This document shows, piece after piece, positions 26,739 to 35,558 of a stretch of DNA of 64,000 nt (the first letter of the stretch is position 1; the number at the start of each line of letters is the position of its first letter). The stretch is taken from NCBI GenBank assembly GCA_002409325.1, contig DHUU01000008.1:19593-83592 (forward strand). Direction: 5' to 3'. The translations under genes and the position numbers were made by a program. Under the pieces are notes generated by a model, which worked only from the letters and a program-made list of their open reading frames with translations, did no database searches and was not told the DNA's origin. Origin of the DNA: Bacteroidales bacterium UBA5226. GTDB taxonomy: Bacteria; Bacteroidota; Bacteroidia; Bacteroidales; UBA932.

Positions 26739-27665
26739 TTATCGGTATGATCTTTTTTGTAAATCCGGCATTCTTCTCAGGGACTGATGTTTTGCACTCC
26801 AGGGGGAGTAGTTTTTCCTGACCTGTCCAATGGTAAGTATAGTCGTTTCAATGTCGTGCACTTCGGTCTCATTGGCATAGAGATGCAGTGCCATGGAAAT
26901 AGCTGCGAAAGTTTCTCCCGAAATGTCTGCTAACGAAATTTTTTTGGTTTTATGGTACGCGTCTGCCTTTTTCTGGGTCAGGTTAATGGCGATTTTGCCT
27001 GTTCCTTTAAAAACAAAAGATAAAATCAAGAGCGCAAGAAAGACCACTGACATGGCCAGTACTGCCATGATCCAGCCATAAGGGTCGGCTTCTTTCATTA
27101 TGGTAGCAGAGGATTTTCCATCCAGTGTATAATTATTAGTACTGGGTGAAGTCTTTGGCAGGGCATCCCAGCCTGTATTATCCGATTCCGGTCCATAGGA
27201 GCCTTCTCCATCCACAATGCGGCCGTAGGATTGATTGGGGGCCATGTTGTCAGGTAAAGACACCATGTCCAGTATGGTTTTACCGTCAGCGCTGGTAAGG
27301 ATGAGGACCTTAGAACCTTCAAGGAAAAAATTCACATGAAAAGAACCCCTGAATGGTTTATTGTCAGCCCAGAAGAGAATATGCTGTCTGGGTTTGATCT
27401 GTGTAAGCACATCTCCGCGGGGTATGGGATATTTTTTCAGGTCATTGGGATCGTTGCTCAGATAGCATCCGCCAATATCCACCGTTCCGTATCCAATATT
27501 GAATACTTCAAACCAGCTGCTGTGAACCCCGAAATCATCCTGATAATCCTCCGTGTTGGTTATCAGCAATTCGTTCAGTCGCAGGTCAACCACAGTCTGT
27601 CCAAAGAGGGATACCTGGAAGAGCAGCAACAACCCGGTAAGTATAAATTTAACTGATTGTTTCAT
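26739..27665 (-). CDS. OadG-like decarboxylase subunit with N-terminal lamin-tail domain
   Basis: A 308-residue protein in the gamma/delta-subunit position. A signal peptide covers about residues 1-23. A lamin-tail-type beta-sandwich follows at about 25-170, recognisable from LRLNELLITN, WFEVFNIGYGTVDIGGCYLSND and LKPRQ/ILFWAD-like segments. A single membrane helix at about 197-222 then leads to a cytoplasmic OadG-like tail. Classical OadG is only about 80 residues, so the exported domain is an addition. The subunit should anchor the carboxyltransferase to MmdB. The ATG at 27665 matches the signal peptide; an upstream frame extension has no family character. Confidence 0.82.
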   Translation of the reverse strand: MKQSVKFILTGLLLLFQVSLFGQTVVDLRLNELLITNTEDYQDDFGVHSSWFEVFNIGYGTVDIGGCYLSNDPNDLKKYPIPRGDVLTQIKPRQHILFWADNKPFRGSFHVNFFLEGSKVLILTSADGKTILDMVSLPDNMAPNQSYGRIVDGEGSYGPESDNTGWDALPKTSPSTNNYTLDGKSSATIMKEADPYGWIMAVLAMSVVFLALLILSFVFKGTGKIAINLTQKKADAYHKTKKISLADISGETFAAISMALHLYANETEVHDIETTILTIGQVRKNYSPWSAKHQSLRRMPDLQKRSYR

Positions 27666-27675
27666 AAAGTTTGGT

Positions 27676-29229
27676 TTATAATGGAAGGTTGTCGTGCTTT
27701 TTGGGGGGAAGATTTTGTTTCTTGGTAGCCAGCAGTTGCAGCGAGCGGATGATCCTGAAACGTGTATTCCTTGGTTCAATGATATCGTCAATATAGCCGT
27801 AGCGTGCTGCTGTGTATGGATTGGCAAATGTGTCGCGGTATTCCTTCTCTTTTTCTTCTACGAAAGCAGTAGGATTTTCTGCCTCGGCCAGTTCTTTTCC
27901 AAATAGCACCTCAATGGCGCCAGAGGGTCCCATAACAGCAATTTCGGCGGAAGGCCAAGCATAGTTCAGGTCTCCTCCCAGGTGTTTTGAACTCATCACA
28001 ATGTAAGCGCCGCCGTATGCTTTTCTAAGAATTACAGTGATTTTGGGAACAGTGGCTTCACCGTAAGCATAGAGCAGTTTTGCCCCATGCAGGATCACCC
28101 CTCCGTATTCCTGTTGCGTACCGGGCAGGAAACCAGGAACGTCTACCAAAGTGACCAGGGGAATGTTGAAGGCATCACAAAAACGTACGAACCTGGCAGC
28201 TTTCCTGGATGCATTTATGTCCAGAACACCGGCCAGCACCCTGGGCTGGTTTGCAACCACACCCACAGAAGTGCCGTTGAAGCGGGCGAAACCCACTATT
28301 ATGTTGGTGGCATAATCCTTATGGACTTCCAGGAATTTACCGTCATCCACAAGGCTGTGGATGATCTCGAACATATTATATGGTTTGTTGGGGCTGTCGG
28401 GGATGATATCATTCAAAGAATCGTCCAGACGGTCAATGGGATCCATGCACTCTGTCCTGGGAGGCTCTTCCATGTTGTTCTGGGGCAGGTAGCTAATCAG
28501 ATCGCGCATCAGTTCCACGCCGTCCTCTTCAGTTTCTACAGAAAAATGGGCTACGCCGCTCTTGCTGGCATGGACGGTCGCGCCGCCCAGTTCTTCCTGC
28601 GTTACATCTTCTCCTGTAACGGTTTTGACCACTTTGGGTCCGGTCAGGAACATGTAGCTGGAACCTTTCATCATGATGGTGAAATCGGTCAGGGCAGGGG
28701 AGTAGACGGCACCTCCGGCACAGGGACCAAAAAGGGCCGAGATTTGCGGGATAACGCCGGAAGCTATGATGTTGTTCTGAAAGATATCTCCATAGCCGGC
28801 CAGAGCATTGACACCTTCTTGGATACGAGCTCCTCCTGAATCATTGATTCCTATAAGGGGGGCTCCCACTTTCATGGCCTGTTGCATAATCTTGCAGATT
28901 TTCATGGACATGGTCTCTGATAGGGATCCTCCAAAGACGGTGAAGTCCTGTGCAAAAACATAAACCAGCCGCCCTTCAATGGTGCCGTAGCCGGTAACAA
29001 CCCCGTCTCCCAGGATGGTTTTATCCTGCATCCCGAAATTGGTACTGCGGTGCGTTACAAACATGTCAAATTCTTCAAAGCTGCCTTCGTCAAGGAGCAT
29101 GGTAATGCGCTCACGAGCGGTACATTTACCTTTTTCATGTTGCGCATCTATGCGTTTCTGACCCCCTCCCAGGCGGGCTTTTTCACGGAGTTGAATCAAC
29201 TCCCGGATCTGTTCCAACTGATTGCTCAT
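27676..29229 (-). CDS. mmdA: Methylmalonyl-CoA decarboxylase carboxyltransferase subunit
   Basis: A 517-residue acyl-CoA carboxyltransferase with two crotonase-like halves. N-half signatures are [21 protein letters not shown] and [14 protein letters not shown]-half signatures are [26 protein letters not shown] and [10 protein letters not shown]. It moves the carboxyl from (S)-methylmalonyl-CoA to biotin, yielding propionyl-CoA. The same fold serves propionyl-CoA carboxylase beta, but linkage to MmdB, an OadG-like subunit and a free-standing biotin carrier makes Na+-pumping decarboxylase most likely. The start at 29229 ([11 protein letters not shown]) is chosen; the longer frame runs into the epimerase gene. 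Confidence 0.94.
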   Translation of the reverse strand: MSNQLEQIRELIQLREKARLGGGQKRIDAQHEKGKCTARERITMLLDEGSFEEFDMFVTHRSTNFGMQDKTILGDGVVTGYGTIEGRLVYVFAQDFTVFGGSLSETMSMKICKIMQQAMKVGAPLIGINDSGGARIQEGVNALAGYGDIFQNNIIASGVIPQISALFGPCAGGAVYSPALTDFTIMMKGSSYMFLTGPKVVKTVTGEDVTQEELGGATVHASKSGVAHFSVETEEDGVELMRDLISYLPQNNMEEPPRTECMDPIDRLDDSLNDIIPDSPNKPYNMFEIIHSLVDDGKFLEVHKDYATNIIVGFARFNGTSVGVVANQPRVLAGVLDINASRKAARFVRFCDAFNIPLVTLVDVPGFLPGTQQEYGGVILHGAKLLYAYGEATVPKITVILRKAYGGAYIVMSSKHLGGDLNYAWPSAEIAVMGPSGAIEVLFGKELAEAENPTAFVEEKEKEYRDTFANPYTAARYGYIDDIIEPRNTRFRIIRSLQLLATKKQNLPPKKHDNLPL

Positions 29230-29245
29230 TTTATAATTGATTGTA

Positions 29246-29656
29246 TTATTGTTTCGGATTTTCACACAATTCGGTAAGTACACCCAGGGTATCCTTGGGA
29301 TGCAGGAAGGCGATATGCAGGCCTTCTGCTCCCTTGCGCGGACTTTTATCAATAAGGCGGATGCCGCTCTTTGCCAGTTCGTCCAGGTTCTCCTGGAGCC
29401 CCTCTGTTGCAAAAGCTATGTGATGAACCCCTTCACCCCTGTTTTCAATAAATTTTCCTATAGGACCTTCAGGTTCTGTGCTCTCCAGTAATTCCACTTT
29501 AGTCTGACCAACCTTAAAAAATGCCGTTCTCACTTTTTGTTCGGGAACTTCCTCAATGGCGTAACAGGACAGGCCAAGTTTCGCCTCATAAAAAGCTATT
29601 GCCTGTTCCAGAGAACGAACAGCAATGCCTATATGCTCTATGTGTTTTATTTTCAT
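29246..29656 (-). CDS. mce: Methylmalonyl-CoA epimerase
   Basis: A 136-residue vicinal-oxygen-chelate enzyme interconverting (R)- and (S)-methylmalonyl-CoA. Opening HIEHIGIAV supplies a metal His. KVELLEST and GVHHIAFAT carry further ligands, and LTELCENP ends the second module with its Glu. It feeds the (S)-epimer to the decarboxylase encoded next, 16 bases downstream. First gene of the Na+ module; a -7 element lies at 29698-29705. Confidence 0.95.
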   Translation of the reverse strand: MKIKHIEHIGIAVRSLEQAIAFYEAKLGLSCYAIEEVPEQKVRTAFFKVGQTKVELLESTEPEGPIGKFIENRGEGVHHIAFATEGLQENLDELAKSGIRLIDKSPRKGAEGLHIAFLHPKDTLGVLTELCENPKQ

Positions 29657-29697
29657 AGATATCAGGAATTTGATATGAAAAAATTAAAATTAATCTG

Positions 29698-29705
29698 CAA
29701 AAGTA
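29698..29705 (-). promoter_or_regulatory. -7 promoter element for the mce-mmd-V-ATPase operon
   Basis: Minus-strand TACTTTTG fits TAnnTTTG, 41 bases before the epimerase ATG at 29656. It is the only such element noticed before the 12-gene run. No good -33 TTTG at the expected spacing. Confidence 0.4.
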
Positions 29706-29745
29706 TGAAATTTATCTGAAAAGAATAACATAATGATAGATTCTT

Positions 29746-29753
29746 TAAATTTG
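29746..29753 (+). promoter_or_regulatory. -7 promoter element for the LtaS-like gene
   Basis: TAAATTTG fits TAnnTTTG. It lies only nine bases before the ATG at 29763, predicting a leader of a few bases at most. It overlaps the codons that would follow an upstream ATG at 29733, which argues for the 29763 start. Confidence 0.4.
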
Positions 29754-29762
29754 CGACCATAT

Positions 29763-31631
29763 ATGAAAAGCCTATACAGCCCCAAAAACCGTACCGGAAT
29801 TTTGTACCTTGTTACACTCCTCAAACGGATTGTTCTGGTATTTCTTTTACTGCTGCTCAGCAGGCTTGCTTTTTATCTGTACAACGGGTATATTTTTCCC
29901 GAAACAGGGTGGGAGGCCATGCCCCTGATATTTCGCGGAGGAATTCGTTTTGATCTTTCTGCCCTTTTTTATTTGAACGGTTTGTACCTGATTCTATCCC
30001 TTTTGCCTTTTCCTTTTGTTTTTTCCGGGCTTTACCAAATTTTCCTGAAATTTTTGTTTCTGCTGGTCAACGCAGCTGGTTTCTTTTTTCAGCTTTTTGA
30101 TTTTGTCTATTTTCGAACGACATTGCGCAGAATCGATTTTTCGTTCTTCAGCGAATTTGCTAACGAAAAAAATTGGGCCAATATATTTCTGAAAGCGATA
30201 CAGGACTATCCGGCCTTTCTGATTGTCTGGCTCGGAGTGATTCTTTTACTATGGTTTTGTTACGGAAACACACACTATCCGGTGCGAAAACCTTATACAC
30301 TTCGCTTCTTTACCATCAGGCTGCTTACTCTGCTCCTTGCAACGGTAATAATAACCATATCTATTCGTGGCGGGACAGACCGCACCACCAGGCCGATCAC
30401 CATGAGCAACGCGGCAGCCTACGTTTCTGAACCGCTGGAAATGGGCCTGGTCCTGAACACCCCTTTCTGCATCTTGCGAACTGTTGGAAAACCTTCTGTG
30501 GAAAGGCTAAAGTTCTTTTTCTCCGAAGAGGAACTGAATCGCATTTACTCACCGGTTCATATCAGGGATACAATTTCTGTTAGCGGTCAGGAAACGGCAT
30601 CAGGCAGAAATGTGGTGATCCTGATACTGGAAAGTTTTTCCAGGGAATATTCAGGATACCTGAATCCCGGCGCCTATATATCCCATACTCCTTTTCTTGA
30701 TTCACTGATGGCACATTCCCTGGCCTGTTCAAGGGCTTATGCCAACGGACGAAAATCAATTGATGGGGTTCCCTCTGTTCTGGGAAGCATTCCAAGTCTG
30801 GATCAATCATTCGCTCTGACTCCCTTTGCCCTTAACCGTGTTGAAGGACTGGGCAATGCGCTCAAAAAGCTGGGCTATCGCACAGCTTTCTTCCACGGAG
30901 CCCCCAACGGATCACTTGGTCTGGACGGTATGTCCCGTCATTTTGGGTTCGACAACTACTACGGAATGAGCGAGTTTGGGGACAGGTCCCATTTTGACGG
31001 TTACTGGGGTATATGGGATGAGCCTTTTTTGCAGTTTTTTGCCAAAACGCTCAATACTTTTGAGGAACCTTTTGCAGCAGCTGTCTTTACCCTGTCTTCC
31101 CACCATCCCTTTATCATACCCCGTCAGTATGAAGGAGTGTTTCCGGAAAGCAGCCTGCCCATACAACAATGTATCCGATACTCTGACAATGCATTGCGGC
31201 TTTTTTTTGAGAAAGCCCGGAAAAGCAGCTGGTATAAGAACACCCTCTTTGTACTGGTAGCAGACCATGGGACTTACTCACAGGTTAATCCACGCTACCA
31301 GTCCGGTATAGAAAGTATGGCAATTCCTATAATATATTATGATCCATCGGGCAGGGTGTTGAGCGGCGGTCAGGTTTTCGATCAGTATACGCAACAAATT
31401 GACATCATGCCCACTGTGCTGGATATGCTGGACTATCCCTTCAATTTCTTTGCATTTGGAAGAAACATAAGGGATTCACTCACAATACCATTTGTGGTGA
31501 ACTTCCCGGCACTCTTCAACATTATGAGGGAAGAAAATGAAAAAGAGCCCTCAAATGAGCTCTTTCTAAAAGCCTTTCGCCAGCAATATAATAACAGGCT
31601 GCTTGATGACAGCCTGCACGTAGGGAATTAA
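29763..31631 (+). CDS. LtaS-like membrane sulfatase/phosphoglycerol transferase family protein
   Basis: A 622-residue protein with about five N-terminal membrane helices (to about residue 210) and a large extracytoplasmic alkaline-phosphatase-fold domain. The domain has VVILILESFSREY with a metal Glu, the nucleophile region NGRKSIDGVPSVL, FFHGAPNGSLG, LSSHHPF and the metal site VADHGTY. Relatives are lipoteichoic acid synthases and enzymes that add phosphoglycerol or phosphoethanolamine to envelope glycans. In a diderm the substrate is probably a membrane glycan or lipid. The start at 29763 suits the promoter position; 29733 is an alternative. It overlaps the convergent yebC by four bases. 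Confidence 0.85.
   Translation: MKSLYSPKNRTGILYLVTLLKRIVLVFLLLLLSRLAFYLYNGYIFPETGWEAMPLIFRGGIRFDLSALFYLNGLYLILSLLPFPFVFSGLYQIFLKFLFLLVNAAGFFFQLFDFVYFRTTLRRIDFSFFSEFANEKNWANIFLKAIQDYPAFLIVWLGVILLLWFCYGNTHYPVRKPYTLRFFTIRLLTLLLATVIITISIRGGTDRTTRPITMSNAAAYVSEPLEMGLVLNTPFCILRTVGKPSVERLKFFFSEEELNRIYSPVHIRDTISVSGQETASGRNVVILILESFSREYSGYLNPGAYISHTPFLDSLMAHSLACSRAYANGRKSIDGVPSVLGSIPSLDQSFALTPFALNRVEGLGNALKKLGYRTAFFHGAPNGSLGLDGMSRHFGFDNYYGMSEFGDRSHFDGYWGIWDEPFLQFFAKTLNTFEEPFAAAVFTLSSHHPFIIPRQYEGVFPESSLPIQQCIRYSDNALRLFFEKARKSSWYKNTLFVLVADHGTYSQVNPRYQSGIESMAIPIIYYDPSGRVLSGGQVFDQYTQQIDIMPTVLDMLDYPFNFFAFGRNIRDSLTIPFVVNFPALFNIMREENEKEPSNELFLKAFRQQYNNRLLDDSLHVGN
31532..31567 (-). terminator. Candidate terminator of the TPR-yebC unit inside the opposing gene
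   Basis: On the minus strand a nine-pair stem (31567-31559 with 31548-31540, one G-U) encloses a ten-base loop and is followed by CATTTTCTT. It lies about 60 bases past the yebC stop, within the last codons of the LtaS-like gene on the other strand. Confidence 0.4.
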
Positions 31632-32347
31632 GCCATGTTGGTATAGACGTTCTGGACATCATCATCATCTTCGATCCGTTCCAGTAGTTTTTCAACGTCC
31701 ATTTTTTCCTCCGGTAACAAATGCTTTAATTCGCCGTTGACTATTCGGTCAAAACCCCCGCTGACCAGCTCAAGTTCCTTTTCTTCAATGAATTTCTGAA
31801 GTGACCCGTAGGATTCAAAGCTTCCGTAAATTACAATAACGCCCTCTTCTTCGTCCAGAAAAACTTCTTCTCCTCCATAATCGATCAGCTCCAGTTCAAA
31901 GGTTTCCATGTCCGGTACCTGTTCAGACTTTATCTTAAAGACACAGGTGTGATCAAACATGAAGACTACGCTTCCTGAGGTACCCAGGTTGCCTCCGTAC
32001 TTATTGAAATAGGACCGGATGTTGGCTACGGTTCTGGTGGTATTGTCAGTTGCCGTTTCCACGATGACAGCAACGCCATGTGGTCCAAATCCTTCGTAAA
32101 CGACCTCGCGGTAATCTCCCTTGTCTTTTTCCTCTGCCCTTTTGATAGCCCTTTCGATATTGTCTTTGGGCATGTTTTCAGAACGGGCAGTCTGGATTAT
32201 GGCACGCAGCCTGGGATTGTTCTCCGGGTCTGTGCCACCCTGTTTGGCTGCTATGGTCAGTTCTTTGCCCAGCCGGGTAAAAGTCCGTGACATATTGCCC
32301 CAGCGTTTTAGCTTTCTGGCCTTCCTGTATTCAAAAGCCCTTCCCAT
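31628..32347 (-). CDS. YebC/PmpR/TACO1 family protein
   Basis: A 239-residue member of the YebC/TACO1 family. The start MGRAFEYRKARKLKRW, AAKQGGTDPENNPRLR, MPKDNIERAIKRAEEKD and YEGFGPHGVAVIVE are diagnostic. Members have been described both as DNA-binding regulators and as ribosome-associated factors easing polyproline translation, so the role is left open. It follows the TPR gene after nine bases. Confidence 0.95.
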   Translation of the reverse strand: MGRAFEYRKARKLKRWGNMSRTFTRLGKELTIAAKQGGTDPENNPRLRAIIQTARSENMPKDNIERAIKRAEEKDKGDYREVVYEGFGPHGVAVIVETATDNTTRTVANIRSYFNKYGGNLGTSGSVVFMFDHTCVFKIKSEQVPDMETFELELIDYGGEEVFLDEEEGVIVIYGSFESYGSLQKFIEEKELELVSGGFDRIVNGELKHLLPEEKMDVEKLLERIEDDDDVQNVYTNMA

Positions 32348-32356
32348 AGCTAAGCG

Positions 32357-33055
32357 TTATTGCTGCATCAGAATTTCCAGACGTGAAATATACTTGTCAA
32401 TATCATAGCCCTCAATGGTCTGGGGATATTTATCCTTGATGGTTGTGTACATTTCCAGGGCACCGTTGTAATTGCCTTTTTCTTCCATCAGAATGCCTGC
32501 TTTTTTGTAATAGGCGGCTGCGTAGGCATTATCTTTGTACCCTGCTGCTTTTTTATACCAGGATATCGCATTGTCCATATCGTCCAGGCCCGCAAAGGCA
32601 TCCCCTATATTACACCAGGCACGGGCTTGAATAATGTCGTCCCCAGAATTATATTTATTAAGGTAATCAATTGCCTGCTGATAGTTGCCAAGGCGCAGTT
32701 CGCAAACGCCGGCGTAGAAGTATACCACCTTTCCGGGAAGCGACTTGTACTGTTGAATAATATCTTTAAAACCCAAAACATTGCCATCGCCGTTGAGTGC
32801 AAGATTAAACGAATCGGTCCGGAAATACTGTTCGGCTGGAAACAGTTGGGCAAGGGCCTCATTACGACGCGGTTCCCTGATTATTTTCGTATAACCGAAA
32901 ACGAGTCCGACCAGGACTACAATTCCTGCAACGACATAAATAATGTGTTTTTTATACTTGTTCAGAAATTCTTCTGATTTGCTTATTGCCTGGGCAACTG
33001 TAGCCTTTTCTTCATTTTTTTTCTGAGGCTTTGCGCCGGATTTCTTTTTTGACAT
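32357..33055 (-). CDS. Membrane-anchored tetratricopeptide repeat protein
   Basis: A 232-residue protein. A Lys-rich cytoplasmic head is followed by one membrane helix at about residues 37-57 (HIIYVVAGIVVLVGLVFGY). The soluble part has TPR-type helix pairs, clearest in YFYAGVCELRLGNYQQAIDYL, ARAWCNIGDAFAGLDDMDNAI and YKKAGILMEEKGNYNGALEMY. The topology resembles YfgM-type periplasmic helpers of SecYEG or outer-membrane assembly, but that match is loose. The ATG at 33055 (MSKKKSG) is used since the longer frame crosses the promoter at 33076-33083. Confidence 0.8.
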   Translation of the reverse strand: MSKKKSGAKPQKKNEEKATVAQAISKSEEFLNKYKKHIIYVVAGIVVLVGLVFGYTKIIREPRRNEALAQLFPAEQYFRTDSFNLALNGDGNVLGFKDIIQQYKSLPGKVVYFYAGVCELRLGNYQQAIDYLNKYNSGDDIIQARAWCNIGDAFAGLDDMDNAISWYKKAAGYKDNAYAAAYYKKAGILMEEKGNYNGALEMYTTIKDKYPQTIEGYDIDKYISRLEILMQQ

Positions 33056-33075
33056 AGGTCTAAGATTTAAGGCCG

Positions 33076-33083
33076 CAAATATA
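33076..33083 (-). promoter_or_regulatory. -7 promoter element for TPR-yebC
   Basis: Minus-strand TATATTTG fits TAnnTTTG, 20 bases before the ATG at 33055. It is back-to-back with the recF element at 33096-33103, leaving 12 bases between them. Confidence 0.4.
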
Positions 33084-33095
33084 CGCAAAATTTGC

Positions 33096-33103
33096 TATGT
33101 TTG
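33096..33103 (+). promoter_or_regulatory. -7 promoter element for recF
   Basis: TATGTTTG fits TAnnTTTG and lies 22 bases before the recF ATG at 33126. Its -33 region would overlap the divergent TPR promoter. Confidence 0.45.
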
Positions 33104-33125
33104 CATACTTGTTTAAGGAATCTGT

Positions 33126-34244
33126 ATGCATTTGTCCCGTTTATTGCTCTCTCATTTTAAAAATATCGAAAACGCTGATCTGGAGTTCTCTGCTGGGATA
33201 AATGTGCTATACGGTGATAACGGGGAGGGGAAAACAAACCTGCTGGAGGGCATCTATTACCTGAGTGTCTGCAAAAGTTCCCTTCAGGTCCAGGACAAGG
33301 ATATGATTGATCATAACAGTCAGGAAGCAGCGTTCTTTGGCGAATATACCACAGACGCCGGAATGGCAGAAAAAATATCCTGTCTTCTTACCAGGCAGGG
33401 GGAGAAGATTTTCAAAAGAAACGGGAAACGGTACGAGAAGCTTTCCTCCCATGTGGGACTGATCCCTGTGGTTATGGTTTCACCTCAGGACACTTCTCTA
33501 GTGTTTGGGCCGGCCGAGGAGAGGCGGAAATACATGAACTTCCTGCTTTCCCAGACAGGATCGGATTACCTCCAGGCCATACAGGAATACAATAAATTGC
33601 TTTTCCAGAGAAACCGGCTGCTCAAACAGGAATACCTGCCAGCAGATGTCCTGGATGCCCTGGATTCTTCTTTATCCTCCAGGGGGGACTGGATCCATGA
33701 AAAACGTGCAGAACTTTGCAAACTGCTGCAACCCCATGTGATCCATTATTACGAGCTTCTGTCAGCCGGTAAGGAGCAGGTCGGTTTAAGCTATGAATCG
33801 GACCTGAACCGTGAAAATATGGCTACACAGCTGAAAAAAAACAGGCAGAAAGATATAAACCTGCAGTATACCGGCACGGGTGTTCAGCGTGACGATATAC
33901 ATTTTTCTCTGGGGAATCACGCACTTAAGGTGTGCGGGTCACAGGGGCAACAGAAAACATACCTGCTGGCACTCAAACTGGCTCAGTTTTCCCTGATCAG
34001 GCAAATGAAAGGAGTGGCACCCATATTACTGCTTGACGACGTTTTTGACAAACTGGATGCCCGGCGGGTTGCACACCTGTTGCATCTTGTTACAAAAAAT
34101 GGTTTTGGACAGATTTTTCTCACAGACAGCAATAAAGTCCGCATAGAGGAGATCATACACGCCCTTGGCGGGCCCCATTCAATATACCGTGTAAATGGAG
34201 GTGTTTTTACCTATGAAAAGACAACAGACCAGAGCATTAAATGA
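33126..34244 (+). CDS. recF: DNA replication and repair protein RecF
   Basis: A 372-residue SMC-like ATPase that helps load RecA at gaps behind stalled forks. The Walker A is GDNGEGKT (residues 30-37), preceded by the RecF opening LLLSHFKNIENADLEF. RPEERRKYMNFLLSQ-like sequence (here AEERRKYMNFLLSQ), the signature GSQGQQKT and Walker B ILLLDDVFDKLD are present. It overlaps the DUF721 gene by 32 bases in another frame. Confidence 0.96.
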   Translation: MHLSRLLLSHFKNIENADLEFSAGINVLYGDNGEGKTNLLEGIYYLSVCKSSLQVQDKDMIDHNSQEAAFFGEYTTDAGMAEKISCLLTRQGEKIFKRNGKRYEKLSSHVGLIPVVMVSPQDTSLVFGPAEERRKYMNFLLSQTGSDYLQAIQEYNKLLFQRNRLLKQEYLPADVLDALDSSLSSRGDWIHEKRAELCKLLQPHVIHYYELLSAGKEQVGLSYESDLNRENMATQLKKNRQKDINLQYTGTGVQRDDIHFSLGNHALKVCGSQGQQKTYLLALKLAQFSLIRQMKGVAPILLLDDVFDKLDARRVAHLLHLVTKNGFGQIFLTDSNKVRIEEIIHALGGPHSIYRVNGGVFTYEKTTDQSIK

Positions 34245-34503
34245 AATTCTTGAACAAACCCTGAACGAAACGGGATTGGCCGCTGGCCTGGAAACACTCA
34301 GGATCCATAATGCCTGGAATGAACTGATAGGAGAGGCAGCAGTTAAGGAATGCGGAGAACGTTCTTTCCGGGAAGGGGTTTATACCGTCAGGGTAAAATC
34401 TTCTGTCCTTCGTTGCCAGCTGGATATGCAGAAGGTTTTCCTGACCGGAAAGATCAACGCATTGCTTAACAAGACTTTGGTTCGCGAAATAGTGATTCAT
34501 TAA
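34213..34503 (+). CDS. DUF721 (DciA-like) protein
   Basis: A 96-residue protein of the DUF721 family, whose DciA members load the replicative helicase in bacteria lacking DnaC. Features are the early helix ALNEILEQTLNETGL, the WNELIGEAAVKEC segment and the beta-hairpin region YTVRVKSSVLRCQL. The start at 34213 (MKRQQTRAL) lies inside recF and matches the family length. Linkage to recF fits a replication role; helicase loading is an inference from the family. Confidence 0.82.
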   Translation: MKRQQTRALNEILEQTLNETGLAAGLETLRIHNAWNELIGEAAVKECGERSFREGVYTVRVKSSVLRCQLDMQKVFLTGKINALLNKTLVREIVIH

Positions 34504-34505
34504 CT

Positions 34506-35558
34506 GTGGGTGCAAGGCCTCATATCATTGCAGACGAACAGGTACCTTTCCTGGAAGGTATCAGCGAAAAGCATGCCCGTATTACCCGTATGCCCGGACA
34601 TCTTATTGGTCCTCAGGTAGTTAGAAAGGCCGATGCGCTCCTTGTCAGGACGCGGACAGTTTGTTCGGCCGGTCTTTTAAAGGATAGCCGGATCTCTTTT
34701 ATTGGAACCACTACTATAGGGACTGATCACATTGATCTGGAATATTGTACAAAGGCTGGCATTGTTGTGGCTAACGCCCCGGGGTGCAACGCCGGAGCTG
34801 TCATGCAGTATGTTTTCACGGCGCTTTTTGCCTGGGCCGGGAACAATGCAGGTGATCTGAAAAATAAAACGTTAGGTATTGTGGGGGTGGGCAATGTTGG
34901 TAAAAAGGTGGCTGCACTGGCATCCCGTCTGGGAATTCGTACCATTCTGAATGACCCACCCAGGGCAGAAGCCGAAGGACCTGAAGGTTTTTCCGATCTC
35001 GGCTTATTGCTTGAACAGTCCGATATAGTAACCATGCACGTTCCGCTGACCCCGCTGACAATCAATATGGTCCAGAGCCATTTTCTTTCATACATGAAGA
35101 AAGGGGCCTGTTTTATCAATACTTCCCGGGGAGCGGTGGTAGATGAGCAGGCCCTGCGCAAAGCAGCCCCGCAGCTGGGCGGCATCATTCTGGATGTCTG
35201 GCAGGGAGAACCGCACATAAATCCGGCTACCATTGAGGTGAGCAGCATTGGCACACCCCACATTGCGGGTTATTCACTGGAGGGAAAGAGGAATGCAACG
35301 GAACAGGTGGTACAAGCCATGGCAATTCATTTCGGGTGGAATGACCTGCAAAACTATTCGGTTGCATTGCCTGCAGCAAGCTATGTTCCTTCTGATTTGC
35401 TTTTTACCCATTGTTTTCCTATTTTTGAAGAAGATAAACAGTTGCGGAAAGCACCGGAACAATTTGAACAAATCAGGAACGCTTATGTTTTCCGCAGAGA
35501 ATGGACCCAGGAACAATACAGCCGACTGACTTTATGTTTACCACAGAAGACCTTCTGA
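34506..35558 (+). CDS. pdxB: 4-phosphoerythronate dehydrogenase
   Basis: A 350-residue D-2-hydroxyacid dehydrogenase of the PdxB type, oxidising 4-phosphoerythronate in the DXP-dependent route to pyridoxal phosphate. It opens with IIADEQVPFLEG, then FIGTTTIGTDHID and the Rossmann loop GIVGVGNVGKKVA. The catalytic Arg (NTSRGAVVDE), Glu (DVWQGEP) and His (GTPHIAGYS) are in order, and the C-terminal PdxB dimerisation region follows. The start is GTG at 34506, two bases after the previous stop; no ATG fits. It overlaps the next gene slightly. Confidence 0.93.
   Translation: MGARPHIIADEQVPFLEGISEKHARITRMPGHLIGPQVVRKADALLVRTRTVCSAGLLKDSRISFIGTTTIGTDHIDLEYCTKAGIVVANAPGCNAGAVMQYVFTALFAWAGNNAGDLKNKTLGIVGVGNVGKKVAALASRLGIRTILNDPPRAEAEGPEGFSDLGLLLEQSDIVTMHVPLTPLTINMVQSHFLSYMKKGACFINTSRGAVVDEQALRKAAPQLGGIILDVWQGEPHINPATIEVSSIGTPHIAGYSLEGKRNATEQVVQAMAIHFGWNDLQNYSVALPAASYVPSDLLFTHCFPIFEEDKQLRKAPEQFEQIRNAYVFRREWTQEQYSRLTLCLPQKTF

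Noticed and set aside
28087..28839. A 250-codon open frame on the plus strand across mmdA
   Set aside because: It lies wholly antisense to the well-conserved carboxyltransferase gene, has no family motif and reads like a mirror of GC-rich third positions.
34727..35263. A 178-codon minus-strand frame over pdxB
   Set aside because: Antisense to a gene with all catalytic residues intact; low-complexity Ser/Thr-rich translation.
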